From the NCBI RefSeq assembly GCF_007786475.1, contig NZ_VNJJ01000016.1, positions 35,720-99,719 on the forward strand: a DNA stretch of 64,000 nt. The letters run 5' to 3'. Below, one piece after another: positions 48,778-58,900 of this stretch. A program made the translations under genes and the position numbers. The notes beneath the pieces were generated by a model, which was not told where the DNA came from, did no database searches, and was given only the letters and a program-made list of their open reading frames with translations. The stretch is from Cohnella terricola. GTDB taxonomy: Bacteria; Bacillota; Bacilli; Paenibacillales; Paenibacillaceae. Within the stretch, counting starts at the first letter, position 1. The number at the start of each line of letters is the position of its first letter.

Positions 48778-50202
48778 TTAGCAATCGAAATAAAGGCCGT
48801 ATTCGTGCGGGTGAATGCGGATCGCGACGGATTTGGCTTCAGCGCGCTTCACGCCTACGTAGTTGTCGATAAATTCCTTCGTGAATACGCCGCCTTCGGT
48901 CAAAAATTCATAATCTGCCTCAAGCGCGTCGAGGGCTTCGTCTAGCGTAGCAGGCACGCTGCGAATGTCCTTCTTCTGCTCGTCGGACAAATCGTAAATG
49001 TTCGTGTCGAATGGCCCGTAGCCGAGAGCGGATGGATTGATCTTGCGTTTGATTCCGTCCAGTCCGGCCATCAGCATAGCTGCGAAAGCCAGATACGGGT
49101 TCGCCGTGGAGTCCGGCGTACGGAACTCGATCCGGCAGCCCTTCGGCGTAACCGCCGCAACCGGGATACGAACCGCAGCGGAGCGGTTGCCTTTGGAATA
49201 TACCAGGTTAACCGGAGCTTCATAACCGGGAACGAGACGTTTGAACGAGTTCGTGGACGGATTCGTGATCGCGATCAGAGCTGGAGCATGGTGCAGGATG
49301 CCGCCGATGTAGTTCAGCGCCATTTCGCTCAGATTCGCGTAGCCGCCTTTCTCGTAAAACAACGGTTCGCTTCCGTTAAAGATGGAGGAGTGAACGTGCA
49401 TCCCGCTTCCGTTGTCCCCGAAAATCGGCTTAGGCATGAATGTGGCGACCTTGCCGTATTGGCGAGCAACGTTGTGCACGATATATTTGTACTTCATCAG
49501 ATTGTCCGCAGATGCCGTCAGCGTATCGAACCGGAAGTTGATCTCAGCCGAGCCAGCCGTAGAGACTTCATGGTGATGGCGCTCGACGCGAAGGCCCGCT
49601 TCTTGCATCAAACGAACCATCTCGCTGCGAATGTCCTGCTGCGAGTCGACCGGAGCGACCGGAACGTATCCGCCTTTAACGCCGACTTTGAAGCCGAGGT
49701 TGCCGCCTTCTTCCTTGCGGTTCGTGTTCCATGCCGCTTCTTCGGAATCGACGAAGAAAGACGAAGAATTCATCGTGGATTCGTAACGAACGTCGTCGAA
49801 AATGAAAAATTCGGATTCGGGAGCGAAAAATGCCGTCGTGCCTACGCCGCTAGTTTGCAAAAATTCTTCGGCTTTATGGGCGATCGAGCGAGGATCGCGA
49901 TCGTAGCGTTGGCCATCCGGCGTATAGATGTTGCAAATGACGATTAATGTTGGGTGAGCCGTAAAAGGATCTACATATACGGAGTCCGTATCAGGCATCA
50001 TGACCATGTCGGATTCTTCGATGCCGCGGAAGCCTTTAATGGAAGAACCGTCGAACGCAACCCCGTTAACGAATGTTTCCGCATCAACTTCCGTTGCCGG
50101 CAAAGTAATGTGGTGGGCCCGGCCCGTAAGGTCGATGAACCGGAAATCGACGAACTCGATGCCCTTCTCTTTAATTAACTCCAAAACTTGTTGAACTGAC
50201 AT
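48778..50202 (-). CDS. glnA: Glutamine synthetase, type I-beta-like
   Basis: 474 residues. ATP-dependent glutamine synthetase, a dodecamer in the cytoplasm. Motifs include VAFDGSSIKGFRGIEESDM (near residue 50), ESEFFIFD, HHHEVSTAGSAEINFRFDT (near 210), GSGMHVHSS and RIPVAAVTPKGCRIEFRTPD. Its length and the C-terminal NIYDLSDEQKK (compare NLYDLPPEE around the adenylylated Tyr of E. coli) place it with the I-beta type rather than the 444-residue feedback-inhibited Bacillus type. ATG at 50202 follows GGGGAGGAAG. It is monocistronic, with GlnR-like sites upstream. Confidence 0.94.
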   Translation of the reverse strand: MSVQQVLELIKEKGIEFVDFRFIDLTGRAHHITLPATEVDAETFVNGVAFDGSSIKGFRGIEESDMVMMPDTDSVYVDPFTAHPTLIVICNIYTPDGQRYDRDPRSIAHKAEEFLQTSGVGTTAFFAPESEFFIFDDVRYESTMNSSSFFVDSEEAAWNTNRKEEGGNLGFKVGVKGGYVPVAPVDSQQDIRSEMVRLMQEAGLRVERHHHEVSTAGSAEINFRFDTLTASADNLMKYKYIVHNVARQYGKVATFMPKPIFGDNGSGMHVHSSIFNGSEPLFYEKGGYANLSEMALNYIGGILHHAPALIAITNPSTNSFKRLVPGYEAPVNLVYSKGNRSAAVRIPVAAVTPKGCRIEFRTPDSTANPYLAFAAMLMAGLDGIKRKINPSALGYGPFDTNIYDLSDEQKKDIRSVPATLDEALDALEADYEFLTEGGVFTKEFIDNYVGVKRAEAKSVAIRIHPHEYGLYFDC

Positions 50203-50281
50203 GTTTACTTCCTCCCCATTTCCGAACATTAAGCGTGTGAAACCGATCGATTGTTCAAGTTTTCACCGAACTTATAAAATA

Positions 50282-50355
50282 ATTATAAAACCGGCTTTTT
50301 CGAGCGTCAATACTTATGTCAGGTATTTTTTTCGTTCATGTCAGTATTTCTAACA
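50282..50355 (-). promoter_or_regulatory. glnA promoter with GlnR/TnrA boxes
   Basis: The minus-strand promoter is TTGACG (50305-50310), a 17-bp spacer and TATAAT (50282-50287). Upstream lies TGTCAGTATTTCTAACA (50339-50355), an exact match to the GlnR/TnrA consensus TGTNA-N7-TNACA. A half-site beginning TGTCAG lies at 50317, 22 bp away or about two helical turns. The rest of 50356-50600 is AT-rich with nothing recognisable. Confidence 0.7.
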
Positions 50356-50600
50356 AATAATACAAGCTTATAAAAATGAATTTAGTCGATTATTCCCGAT
50401 TAATTCCATTGTCTTGGTTGATTTCGCATGAATCGATTAAAAAATGAATGCGCTTACGCAAAAATGCGTCCTAAACCTTACATGAGAACAAAGACGTCGG
50501 ATGATCGCTTCTCCTTTTAATTTGTACTTCATCTGCCTGTCATTTCCCCCTCCCATCTGGGAAAGGGAACCAATTCCCGAACGAATATCAAGAAACAAAC

Positions 50601-50621
50601 AAAAACCGACCGCCTTCGGTT
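50601..50621 (-). terminator. Terminator after aroF
   Basis: Small stem ACCGA / TCGGT followed on the minus strand by TTTTTG, about 40 nt after the aroF stop. Confidence 0.65.
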
Positions 50622-50660
50622 TCCCCAAATAGGCGATCGATCCTGTATGGCGTTCTGCAA

Positions 50661-51722
50661 TTATTTCGTCCACGTCGCGAATGCTTCAGCCGGCGCTTTC
50701 TCCGTATCGAACTTCTTGCCGAGCAGCGGTGCAAGCTGCTCCAGCTCTTTCAACAGATTGGCGAATTGATCCGGGAACAGAGACTGTACCCCATCTCCCG
50801 TCGCCGAGTTGTCCGGGTCGGTATGCATCTCAATGATCAGACCGTTCGCGCCCGCCGCTACGGAAGCTTTCGTCATCGTCTCCACCAGCTCGCGGCGTCC
50901 AGTGGCATGGCTCGGATCGGCGATGACCGGAAGATGCGACAACTGTTGGACGACCGGAATAGCAGCCAAGTCGAACGTATTGCGCGTGTACGTCTCGAAC
51001 GTGCGAATGCCGCGTTCGCATAACATAACGTTAGGGTTGCCTCCGGCCAGAATATATTCCGCCGCATTTAACCACTCATCGTAGGTGGAGCTGAATCCGC
51101 GCTTGAGCAATACCGGATTCTTGATCGTGCCGAGCTTGCGCAGCAAGTCGAAGTTCTGCATGTTCCGGGTACCGACCTGCATGATATCCGCGTACTCCGC
51201 GCAGACGTCGACGAATTCCGGAGCCATAACTTCGGTAATCGTCAGCAAGCCGTATTTGTCTCCCGCTTCCTTCATCCACTTTAATCCTTCGATGCCGATG
51301 CCTTGGAAGCTATAAGGACCGGTACGGGGTTTGAAAGCTCCTCCGCGCAGCACTTGCCCGCCGGCAGCCTTGACAAGCCGAGCGATCTCGTCAATCTGCT
51401 CCGGCGTTTCGACTGCGCACGGCCCGCCCATGACAACCAGATTGTCGCCGCCGATCTTGACGCCCTTCACTTCGATGATCGTGTCGTCCGGGTGGAAGTC
51501 GCGGCTTGCAAGCTTGTAGGATTTCGAAATCTTGATGACGTTCTCGACGCCTTTCATCGAGCGGATATGCTCGGCGAGCGTCGGCTCGGCTTTGCCGATG
51601 ATTCCGATGACGGTACGGTCGGTTCCACGCGAGACGTGGGCTTGCACGCCGGTTTGTTCAATATATCGAACGATCTCCGAAATTCGCTCTTCGGCGATAT
51701 GAGGGGATGTAATGACGATCAT
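50661..51722 (-). CDS. aroF: 3-deoxy-7-phosphoheptulonate synthase (DAHP synthase, type I-beta)
   Basis: 353 residues. Condenses phosphoenolpyruvate and erythrose-4-phosphate in the first step of the shikimate pathway. An N-terminal ferredoxin-like regulatory domain (about 1-70, MIVITSPHIAEERISEIV) precedes the TIM barrel with VMGGPCAVETPEQ, GGAFKPRTGPYSFQG, LLKRGFSST and DPSHATGRRE, the metal and substrate motifs. This layout is that of feedback-regulated DAHP synthases. ATG at 51722 is chosen because AGGAGC lies about 9 nt upstream; a GTG at 51731 touches that site. No T-box or trp leader is evident. Confidence 0.95.
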   Translation of the reverse strand: MIVITSPHIAEERISEIVRYIEQTGVQAHVSRGTDRTVIGIIGKAEPTLAEHIRSMKGVENVIKISKSYKLASRDFHPDDTIIEVKGVKIGGDNLVVMGGPCAVETPEQIDEIARLVKAAGGQVLRGGAFKPRTGPYSFQGIGIEGLKWMKEAGDKYGLLTITEVMAPEFVDVCAEYADIMQVGTRNMQNFDLLRKLGTIKNPVLLKRGFSSTYDEWLNAAEYILAGGNPNVMLCERGIRTFETYTRNTFDLAAIPVVQQLSHLPVIADPSHATGRRELVETMTKASVAAGANGLIIEMHTDPDNSATGDGVQSLFPDQFANLLKELEQLAPLLGKKFDTEKAPAEAFATWTK

Positions 51723-51845
51723 GAATTTCACGCTCCTAATTGATTTAACGCTTATCCGCTTCGACGCTTATACGCTTTTAAGCACTAAAGTAAATATAGA
51801 TGAAAAAATACCGCATGTCAACAGAACACGCGATATTATTTCGAC

Positions 51846-52703
51846 TCATTTTACCGTAAAGGTGCACACCCGGTCACCCACCGCGAACTTGTAGGTCCCC
51901 GGCAGCGGATTGTTGAACAGAAAGACGTTATCGCCAGTTTGCAGCGGAGCGTCTACGTTTAGGTCGGACGAAGTTAAAGTCAAGTTAGCCCCCGCGCTCG
52001 CCTTCACTTGGAAATTGATCTTCATCATGCCGCCTTTGGTGAAATCCGTATTCGCCGGACTGAGCCCGGCCGCGCCGATCTCGACTTGCGCGATCTGGAG
52101 ATCATGCTCTGTATCGTACTCCGATAACTGCGTCAGCGGTTGTCCGATCTGTCCGACCGAGACGGAATTCCCCCATAACGTAATCGCGATCGCCATCGCC
52201 GTCAGTCCGGTTCCGTACATCAATATAAAGCCGGCACCCCGATTAACCGTACTCGACTTCACCCGTCCCCGGTCGGTTCGAACGGTTCTCGTATTAGCCT
52301 CCGCCAACCGCAAGACGATGAACAGAAGTACGATGAAAGCGACGTCCGTCACAAAGATGACGCGATTCGCCGAAAAGAAGCCGATTCCGAATATGACTCC
52401 GGCATACCCGCTCACGCTGCCGATCAAAACCATATGCGCTGCAAATCGCAGAGAATACTTTCTTCCTCCCCAGTAGCCAAGCGCGGCCATTACGGGAACT
52501 ACGATTGCCATAGCCAGAAGTTTGCTGTAATCCACCGCTTGCGCCGACAGAATCCCGATTGCCGTGCCGGATAGGACGGCAAGAAGCGTACTCAACCCTA
52601 TTCCGGAGACTCCGGTCGAACCTCCATGCCGTCTGCCCGGCATGATTAAGGAATATCCGGCGGCGAGTACAACCATTATTATACTTCCGATAGCGAGAAG
52701 CAT
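51846..52703 (-). CDS. Multi-pass membrane protein with C-terminal cupredoxin-like domain
   Basis: 285 residues. About six transmembrane helices (LLAIGSIIMVVLAAGYSLIM first; MYGTGLTAMAIAITLWG last, near residue 165) precede an extracytoplasmic beta-rich domain of about 100 residues ending FKFAVGDRVCTFTVK-like. That domain resembles a cupredoxin fold, but only one Cys is present and the usual His/Met copper set is not seen. ATG at 52703 follows AAAGGAG. It is the last gene of the HupE-permease-TIGR03943 operon. Function unknown; metal handling at the membrane is inferred. Confidence 0.75.
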   Translation of the reverse strand: MLLAIGSIIMVVLAAGYSLIMPGRRHGGSTGVSGIGLSTLLAVLSGTAIGILSAQAVDYSKLLAMAIVVPVMAALGYWGGRKYSLRFAAHMVLIGSVSGYAGVIFGIGFFSANRVIFVTDVAFIVLLFIVLRLAEANTRTVRTDRGRVKSSTVNRGAGFILMYGTGLTAMAIAITLWGNSVSVGQIGQPLTQLSEYDTEHDLQIAQVEIGAAGLSPANTDFTKGGMMKINFQVKASAGANLTLTSSDLNVDAPLQTGDNVFLFNNPLPGTYKFAVGDRVCTFTVK

Positions 52704-52737
52704 GAGAGCGACACTCCTTTTTCGCGTTATTTAGCCG

Positions 52738-53649
52738 TTATAGTTTTGATGCAAAGTTCCAATCCGGGTACACGTAAGGGATTTTCGCCGGAGATGCGGG
52801 TTCGGCGCTTCCGATGACGATTTTGACAACTTTCTGACCATGATAATCTGTCTGATCAATCGTGCCCGTTACGGTAATCCACGTATCATCAGCGTATTGG
52901 GCGGCATCCGGCGAATCGACGATAAATCCGTAAGGAGAAATATCCGCGATGCAATGGGTCATCGCCATTCTGCCCACGATAAATTGCGAATCCGAAAGTC
53001 CTTCTTCTCGATAGACGAATCCGGTAATTCGTATCGTTTTGCCCTTGAACGAATCGGCGAACAAATTAAGGGCTTGTTGCTTCTCGATAAACCATTCGTC
53101 TTTCATTTCGATGACATCCTGTCCGTACAGCAGCATCCCTAACTTGGCGTAGTCTCTGTTGTAAACGTCCGTTTTAAATAGCTGCTTCAGTGCCGGGTCT
53201 TGATTGCCATCAACTTCGACAAGATCCGCGCCCGCCGCTCCTCGCCCTGTCGGAAGCGCCCCCAGATTCATCCCTTTATTTTGCGCAAGCGAACCGGCCA
53301 GAGCGGAATTTGGAAGCAACGTTCCCAGCAGTAACGGAATCGCGAACAGAACGAAGACGAAGACACTTCTTCGGACTGAATACAACTGCGGAGCACGATC
53401 ATGCCCATGGTCTCCATCGCAAGCGCAGTCCACCGCCGATCCTTTTACCGCCGCGATAAATAGATACGATTGAAATCCTGCCGCCGCGACCAAGAAAATA
53501 ACAGCTAGCCAAGCATAGAGTATAAGATGTGGCGCGATATATAGAAGGATGTTTCCCGATAGCAGCAATACGAGCATCAGACAGGCAAATCCGGTCACGA
53601 TAACCGCCCTGCTCCCTTGGTGAACAATCTCGTAATTTCTTTTGCTCAT
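52738..53649 (-). CDS. TIGR03943-family membrane protein (permease partner, YcgQ-like)
   Basis: 303 residues. Two N-terminal transmembrane helices (about 15-58), a Cys/His-rich loop CACDGDHGHD that could bind metal, a third helix near 92-112, then a large extracytoplasmic domain with TIRITGFVYRE and FIVGRMAMTHC, an OB-like fold characteristic of this family. Members are nearly always next to a DUF318-type permease, as here (12 nt away), and are often reported with zinc-related genes. Transport substrate not established. ATG follows GAGGCG. Confidence 0.85.
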   Translation of the reverse strand: MSKRNYEIVHQGSRAVIVTGFACLMLVLLLSGNILLYIAPHLILYAWLAVIFLVAAAGFQSYLFIAAVKGSAVDCACDGDHGHDRAPQLYSVRRSVFVFVLFAIPLLLGTLLPNSALAGSLAQNKGMNLGALPTGRGAAGADLVEVDGNQDPALKQLFKTDVYNRDYAKLGMLLYGQDVIEMKDEWFIEKQQALNLFADSFKGKTIRITGFVYREEGLSDSQFIVGRMAMTHCIADISPYGFIVDSPDAAQYADDTWITVTGTIDQTDYHGQKVVKIVIGSAEPASPAKIPYVYPDWNFASKL

Positions 53650-53661
53650 TTTCTTATCGCC

Positions 53662-54672
53662 TCATTTCAGGAAAACATAGTCCAGCACAAACGTCCCCGC
53701 ATAGACAAGGATGACGACGAGCGAGACGAGCAACGCGACGAACTTTGTTTTGAATACGGCCGACATCATCAGCACGCCCTTCAGATTGATCATCGGACCG
53801 AATACCATGAACGCGATAAGGGCGCCTCCGGAAAATGACGTCACGAACGACTGGGCAACGAAAGCGTCGGAAGTCGAGCATAACGAGAGAATAAAACCCA
53901 AGCCCATCATAAGGGCATTAGCCGAGCCGCTTGCTTGTCCCAACGATGCCAAATCCGTCTGCGAGACGAACGTTTGCAGCAAGCCGACGATCATCGCGCC
54001 AAACACGATATATTTGCCCATATCGAAAAATTCATTTATCGCGTGGCCCATAACTGCCGCCAGCTTATTGTTCTCATGCGAATGATCATGCTCGTGATCG
54101 CGATTTTCCCGGACTCTGAGCGGGTTGGAGCGAACGAACCGGTAAACGATCAGACCGACGATCAATGCGACGATAAACGCCAGTCCCATGCGCCCATAAG
54201 CGATCTCAGGCCGTCCGCGAAAAGCGGTAAATGTGGACCAGAATACGAGAGGGTTCAGGATCGGCCCGACCAGAATAAAAGTGCTCGCCGCGTATACGGG
54301 CATCCCTTTGTTGATCAACCTTCGAATAGCCGGTACAATGCCGCACTCGCACAGGGGGAATACGATGCCCAGTACGCTTGCCGCAATGATGCCCAATATC
54401 GGATTTCGCGGAATCATTCTTTGAATCAGTCTGTCAGGGACATACACATGCAGTATGGCGGATAGAAATACCCCGATCCATAGAAAAGGCATCGTCTCCA
54501 GGATGATGCTCACGAACACCGTCTTGAAAATTTGCAAGCGTGGATCGGCGATTATCGCTCCTGGCCCATAATCGGACAGAACGTACAGGATTGCGATAAA
54601 CGCCAAACAAACGAGAGCCAGTCCATTGGCGTATGATCTTTGCGGTTTTCGCACAGCCGATTCGTTATGCAT
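53662..54672 (-). CDS. Permease of the DUF318/UPF0718 family (YcgR-like)
   Basis: 336 residues with about eight transmembrane helices. The conserved motif is FPLCECGIVPAIRRLINKGMP (near residue 118), with the CEC cysteines found in this family, which includes the organoarsenical exporter ArsP. A cytoplasmic His/Asp-rich loop DHEHDHSHEN near residue 200 is a plausible divalent-metal site. ATG at 54672 follows AGAGGGGA. It sits between HupE/UreJ and TIGR03943 genes with gaps of 13 and 12 nt, in one operon. Confidence 0.88.
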   Translation of the reverse strand: MHNESAVRKPQRSYANGLALVCLAFIAILYVLSDYGPGAIIADPRLQIFKTVFVSIILETMPFLWIGVFLSAILHVYVPDRLIQRMIPRNPILGIIAASVLGIVFPLCECGIVPAIRRLINKGMPVYAASTFILVGPILNPLVFWSTFTAFRGRPEIAYGRMGLAFIVALIVGLIVYRFVRSNPLRVRENRDHEHDHSHENNKLAAVMGHAINEFFDMGKYIVFGAMIVGLLQTFVSQTDLASLGQASGSANALMMGLGFILSLCSTSDAFVAQSFVTSFSGGALIAFMVFGPMINLKGVLMMSAVFKTKFVALLVSLVVILVYAGTFVLDYVFLK

Positions 54673-54685
54673 GAAATCCCCTCTT

Positions 54686-55894
54686 CTATAAGAAGCTGCT
54701 TACGCGCTCGACTAGCCAGATCGCGCCCATTGCGAGGGCCAGTCCCGAACCCGCCACCACCGCTTGCCTGGAAAACTTATATCGGTGCAGCCTGTAAAGC
54801 AACGGAACAAGAACCGCGACGATCGCGAGTTGCACGATTTCGATGCCCGCGTTAAAGCTGATCAAATCCGTGGCAAGCTGACTTTTCGGAATATCCATTT
54901 CTTTCAAAATATCGGCAAACCCCATGCCGTGAATCAGCCCAAACAGAAAAGTCAGCACCCAGCGATGACTGACGTTGGGGCGAATGATGTTATCTACCGC
55001 GACGAAGCAAATGCTAAGCGCGATAAGCGGTTCGACAATTGCGGGAGATACATCGATGATGCCAAGCACCGTTAACGATAGCGTGACGCTATGGGCCACC
55101 GTAAAGGCGGTGATCATTCCCGCGTATTGTTTGAACGTTTGTCTGGCGATCAGAAGCGAGAACAAAAACAGCAGATGATCGTAACCGCCCAAAATATGAT
55201 TCATTCCCAACTTCAGAAAAGAAACCCAACCGGACGTGACGTCCGTCTTCCCGGTATTCGGTTGAACGGCCGGCTCGCCTGAACCTTGTTCGGAGGAATC
55301 CGCGGCATGATCTTTCTGGGGCCATTCGGATAGTGCGGCATACTCATCCCCGGATAAAGCGATCGTCCACGTTCGGTCTCCCGCGGATAAAGCGGCCGTG
55401 CTTTTCTGCGGCCCGTACAGACTCGTCAATAAGTTCACGTAATTCGTTTTTTTGTCGTCTTTGTATAGAGAATCCTTGAATGAAAAAGGCATCATATCGG
55501 CAATCGGAGGATACTGAGCTATCATTACGACTTTCGACTCGTCTCCTCTTCGCTCGAGAACGAGACTGTCCAATTGCGTCCAACTTTTCGTTTCTCCACC
55601 GATCGTAACCGTTAAATGGTCGTCAAATACGGATACGAGACGGTCTTTTACCGCGTCAAACTCCGCTTGATCGTACATCCCGTTTCCGTCTTCGTCTCCG
55701 CCCGCAAGCTCGATTGCCGACAACTCGTCTATGGCGAAAGTCAAATAAGTCGCCGATTTGGTCAGTTCTAGTGTCGAATAGCTCGCGCTGTAGGCATGGG
55801 CCTGAGCTTCCCTCATGAACGGTAAAGCCAGCAGCATGAATGTGACAGACAGACATGTTCCTAATCGGAATGACCATACAGCAAAGCTTCCCAT
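54686..55894 (-). CDS. HupE/UreJ-family membrane protein with EF-hand-like loop
   Basis: 402 residues. Signal peptide MGSFAVWSFRLG...LLALPFMREAQA, then a large outside domain (about 34-245) containing DEDGNGMYDQAEF, a good EF-hand calcium-loop match. A C-terminal HupE/UreJ membrane domain of about six helices follows, with GMNHILGGYDHLLFLFSLLI, VAHSVTLSL and FGLIHGMGFA. Conserved His/Asp in the latter motifs are associated with nickel/cobalt or other metal uptake. ATG at 55894 is chosen on GGAGGG spacing; upstream starts at 55912 and 55963 are less well placed. It is the first gene of its operon. Confidence 0.85.
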   Translation of the reverse strand: MGSFAVWSFRLGTCLSVTFMLLALPFMREAQAHAYSASYSTLELTKSATYLTFAIDELSAIELAGGDEDGNGMYDQAEFDAVKDRLVSVFDDHLTVTIGGETKSWTQLDSLVLERRGDESKVVMIAQYPPIADMMPFSFKDSLYKDDKKTNYVNLLTSLYGPQKSTAALSAGDRTWTIALSGDEYAALSEWPQKDHAADSSEQGSGEPAVQPNTGKTDVTSGWVSFLKLGMNHILGGYDHLLFLFSLLIARQTFKQYAGMITAFTVAHSVTLSLTVLGIIDVSPAIVEPLIALSICFVAVDNIIRPNVSHRWVLTFLFGLIHGMGFADILKEMDIPKSQLATDLISFNAGIEIVQLAIVAVLVPLLYRLHRYKFSRQAVVAGSGLALAMGAIWLVERVSSFL

Positions 55895-55930
55895 TATCAA
55901 TAATCCCTCCATGCTCCAGTTCATAAAAAG

Positions 55931-55978
55931 GCAGGGAAGGGATGCCTTCCTTACGAACGGCACCCCTTGCCTAGCATA
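55931..55978 (-). terminator. Terminator after the giant surface-protein gene
   Basis: An imperfect long stem AGGCAAGGGGTGCC / GGCATCCC..GCCT followed on the minus strand by TTTTT, about 10-55 nt beyond the stop of the 2441-residue gene. Confidence 0.65.
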
Positions 55979-55986
55979 CGTTGTTT

Positions 55987-58900
55987 CTATTCGTTGCGGA
56001 TCAGGTTATAGATGACTTGCGCCGCTTCCGCTCTAGTCGTAATCCCGCCAGGGACGAATGTCGTCGCGGTTCGGCCGTGCACAAGACCCAACTCAGCCGC
56101 GGCTCTGACCCAATTCGCTGCCCAAGGCGAAACGCTGCCCATGTCTTTGAATGGCGTTCCGGAGTACGTGCCTAATTTCTGGCCCTTCATCGTTTCATAG
56201 GCTTTCATCAGCATCGTCACCATTTCCTCGCGTTTGATCAAACCGCTCGGATCGAAGTTTTTAGCGCTTTTACCTGTGACGATTCCCGCCTCGTAAGCAA
56301 TGGAGATCGGACTCGCGTACCATTTGTCGGCCGCGACGTCGGAGAATACGTGGCTGCTTGTCTTATCGAGCTTTAATGCGTTGACGAGCAGTGCCGTGAA
56401 CTCCGCCCTCGTAATCGAACGATTAGGCTCGAAGGTCGTCGCGCTTGTTCCGTTAATAATTTGTTTGGCAGCAAGCTCTTGGATGACCTCGTATGCCCAA
56501 TACTTGTTCGGCACGTCGCGGTAAGCTTTGGTCACTTCCAGCACGGCGTATTTGCTAAGATGGCTGATCTGCGCCGTCATTTCGCCGTTGCTGTATTTGC
56601 CGCCGATATATTCTAGCGTCCCGCTGTCGGAAATATAGAATATACTTGCCAGATTCGGATTGGTGTTCGCACCGACTTTCAGACGAATCGTGATCGGCTT
56701 GTCCAATTGCGTCAGGCGATACGATTTGCCGTTTGCCGTCGTAACCGTGATATCCAGTTCATAGATATCTCCCGATGCCTTGATCGTCGCATGCGCCGAG
56801 TTTTCGCCTTTGGCTATGAGTTCTTTCGCTAGCGAAGCGGATACTGGGCTGATCGCAATCACGATCGAACCGGATTTCCACTCTTCCGCGGTTACTTTGA
56901 CGATCAGTTGCTTGATCACCTCAGGACGGATTTCAAGCACGATATGATCAGATTTCACTTCGAATGCGTTCTTCGACAGCAATTCGGCGATATCGGCAGG
57001 CAATCGAATCTGTTCCGTTTTGGAGGAAACTTCGATGATCTTCTTGCCGTTTGCGCCCTCTTTGATCAGATCTGGCGTAACTGTTACGGTTCCCGGCTTC
57101 TCCTCGGATTGTCCGCCGCCGTTATCTCCGCCGCCGTTATTTCCGCCACCGTTATTCCCGTCGGAAGGATCGCCGTCCCCAGCTTTCGCCAGGATCTTCA
57201 ATTCTTTCGTGTCCCTGACGCGGATCCGGTCGCCTTCGGAGAATTTACCCGACAGGCCGACGGCTTCCAGCGTATCTCCGACGCGCGCATCCGGCAGCTT
57301 CCCGCTTTGATTCACGATGTACCCGTCTGCGGATACGAGTACATTGCCCGAGCCGTCGTTCACGATGAACGAGTTCCCGTCCGGAATCGACGTGACTTTG
57401 CCCGCCACTTTGACCAACTGTCCTTGATACGCATCGGATACAGACTCTGCCGTACTTACTTTTTTCGGCTCTAACGGAGTTCCCGATCCGAGCTTGACGA
57501 TACTGTTATCGAACTTATCGAACTCGACTTCCTTATTGTTCTCGAACGTTTTGATATGGCCGTAAACGCGGATAATGTCGCCTTCCTTTAAGGAACCTTC
57601 CGGAATCTCGTTAAACGCCATAATTCCGCCGGTCTCGTCTTGAACGTATGCCGCATCGAAGAATACGTTGACCGCGGTCGTGACTGTCCCTTGCACGACG
57701 ACGGAAGTCCCTTCCGGAAGCTTGCGCGCTTCGCCGATCTTGATCACTTTAGGCTCCAGATGAGCCAACCAATTGATCACGTTCAGCGCAAACGGATCGT
57801 TCCCCTTCGGATTAAAAGTCTGATCCATTTGCTTGTCGTTAAAGACGTTCATTCCCGATACGACGATTCGTCCGCCGTTCGTTCCGATGGTCTCGGAAGC
57901 GATCATCGGTATGCTCGATCCGCCTGTGACGTCCGTTAAGGCCGGACCGTTCGGCTTCTTGGACGTATACACGTTGTACGAAGCCGTCCCCGCTTTGATT
58001 GACGTGGAATCCTGGAACGTCGACTCGTTGCCGCGAACGAGCAAGGTTACCGAATCGCTGTCCGTCAAGACGGTTTTGTTGCCCGATCCGTCGTTACGGG
58101 CCAAGCTCGATCCGCTGTAATACTCGATCGTAGGGACGAAGTCGGTCAATCCGTTAACTACTGGGGTCGGATGCGCCCTGACGGAGAAGTTGGACGTTAA
58201 CGGAGTCGACCAGAAGTTCCCATCCTTCGTCTCGTCGAACACGCCGTCGTCATTCATCAGAATGCTTGAACCGATTCCCGACAATACCGGATTGAGGTTC
58301 TGGTTCGAGCCGCCGAAGTTGCTTTTCTCGGTCAGCAATAGCGAACCCCCGCCTTCAACGAAACGATTGATCGCCGCAATCTCGGAAGCACTGTAAGCCG
58401 ATGCCGGATGCGACATATAAAGAATGCTGACCTTAGCCAGCACGTTATCGGTGATTGCCGATACATTCTCGGCTACCGTGTAACCCTGCTGTCTCATCAT
58501 GACCGTGAACAACTTAAAGTTTTCCTTATAAGTTCCGTTGTCTTTCGACGTGTTCTCGTTGCCCTTGGATGCGTCGATCAGAATCGTCTTGTCCAAAGGA
58601 GCTTTGATCTGGAAAGTTTGCTCGTACTTGTTGATCCCCAGATCGACGGCCGTCGACGAAAGGACGACGACGATTTTATGGTTGCCCGGCACCGGGTTCG
58701 ACCAAACCACGCTAGTCGTCAAAGATTCGGCGACCTTGAGCGAAGCAACCGTGGCTTCCCCGATCAAGTGTCCGGAATCTTCCTGATCGTAATAGAAGGT
58801 TGCCGTAATGTCTTTGAGATCTACCGCGCCCAGATTGCTAATTCCGGCTTGCACGGTCGCGGCGACTCCACCTACGAACGCGCCGTCCGCCGCGGTCACA

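Noticed and set aside
50437..50673. Minus-strand 78-codon frame between glnA and aroF
   Set aside because: Overlaps the aroF 3' end and its terminator hairpin, lacks a ribosome site, and shows no family features.
51723..51845. T-box or tryptophan leader upstream of aroF
   Set aside because: Only about 120 bp, with no T-box core motif or terminator/antiterminator pair; short ACGCTTAT-like repeats look incidental.
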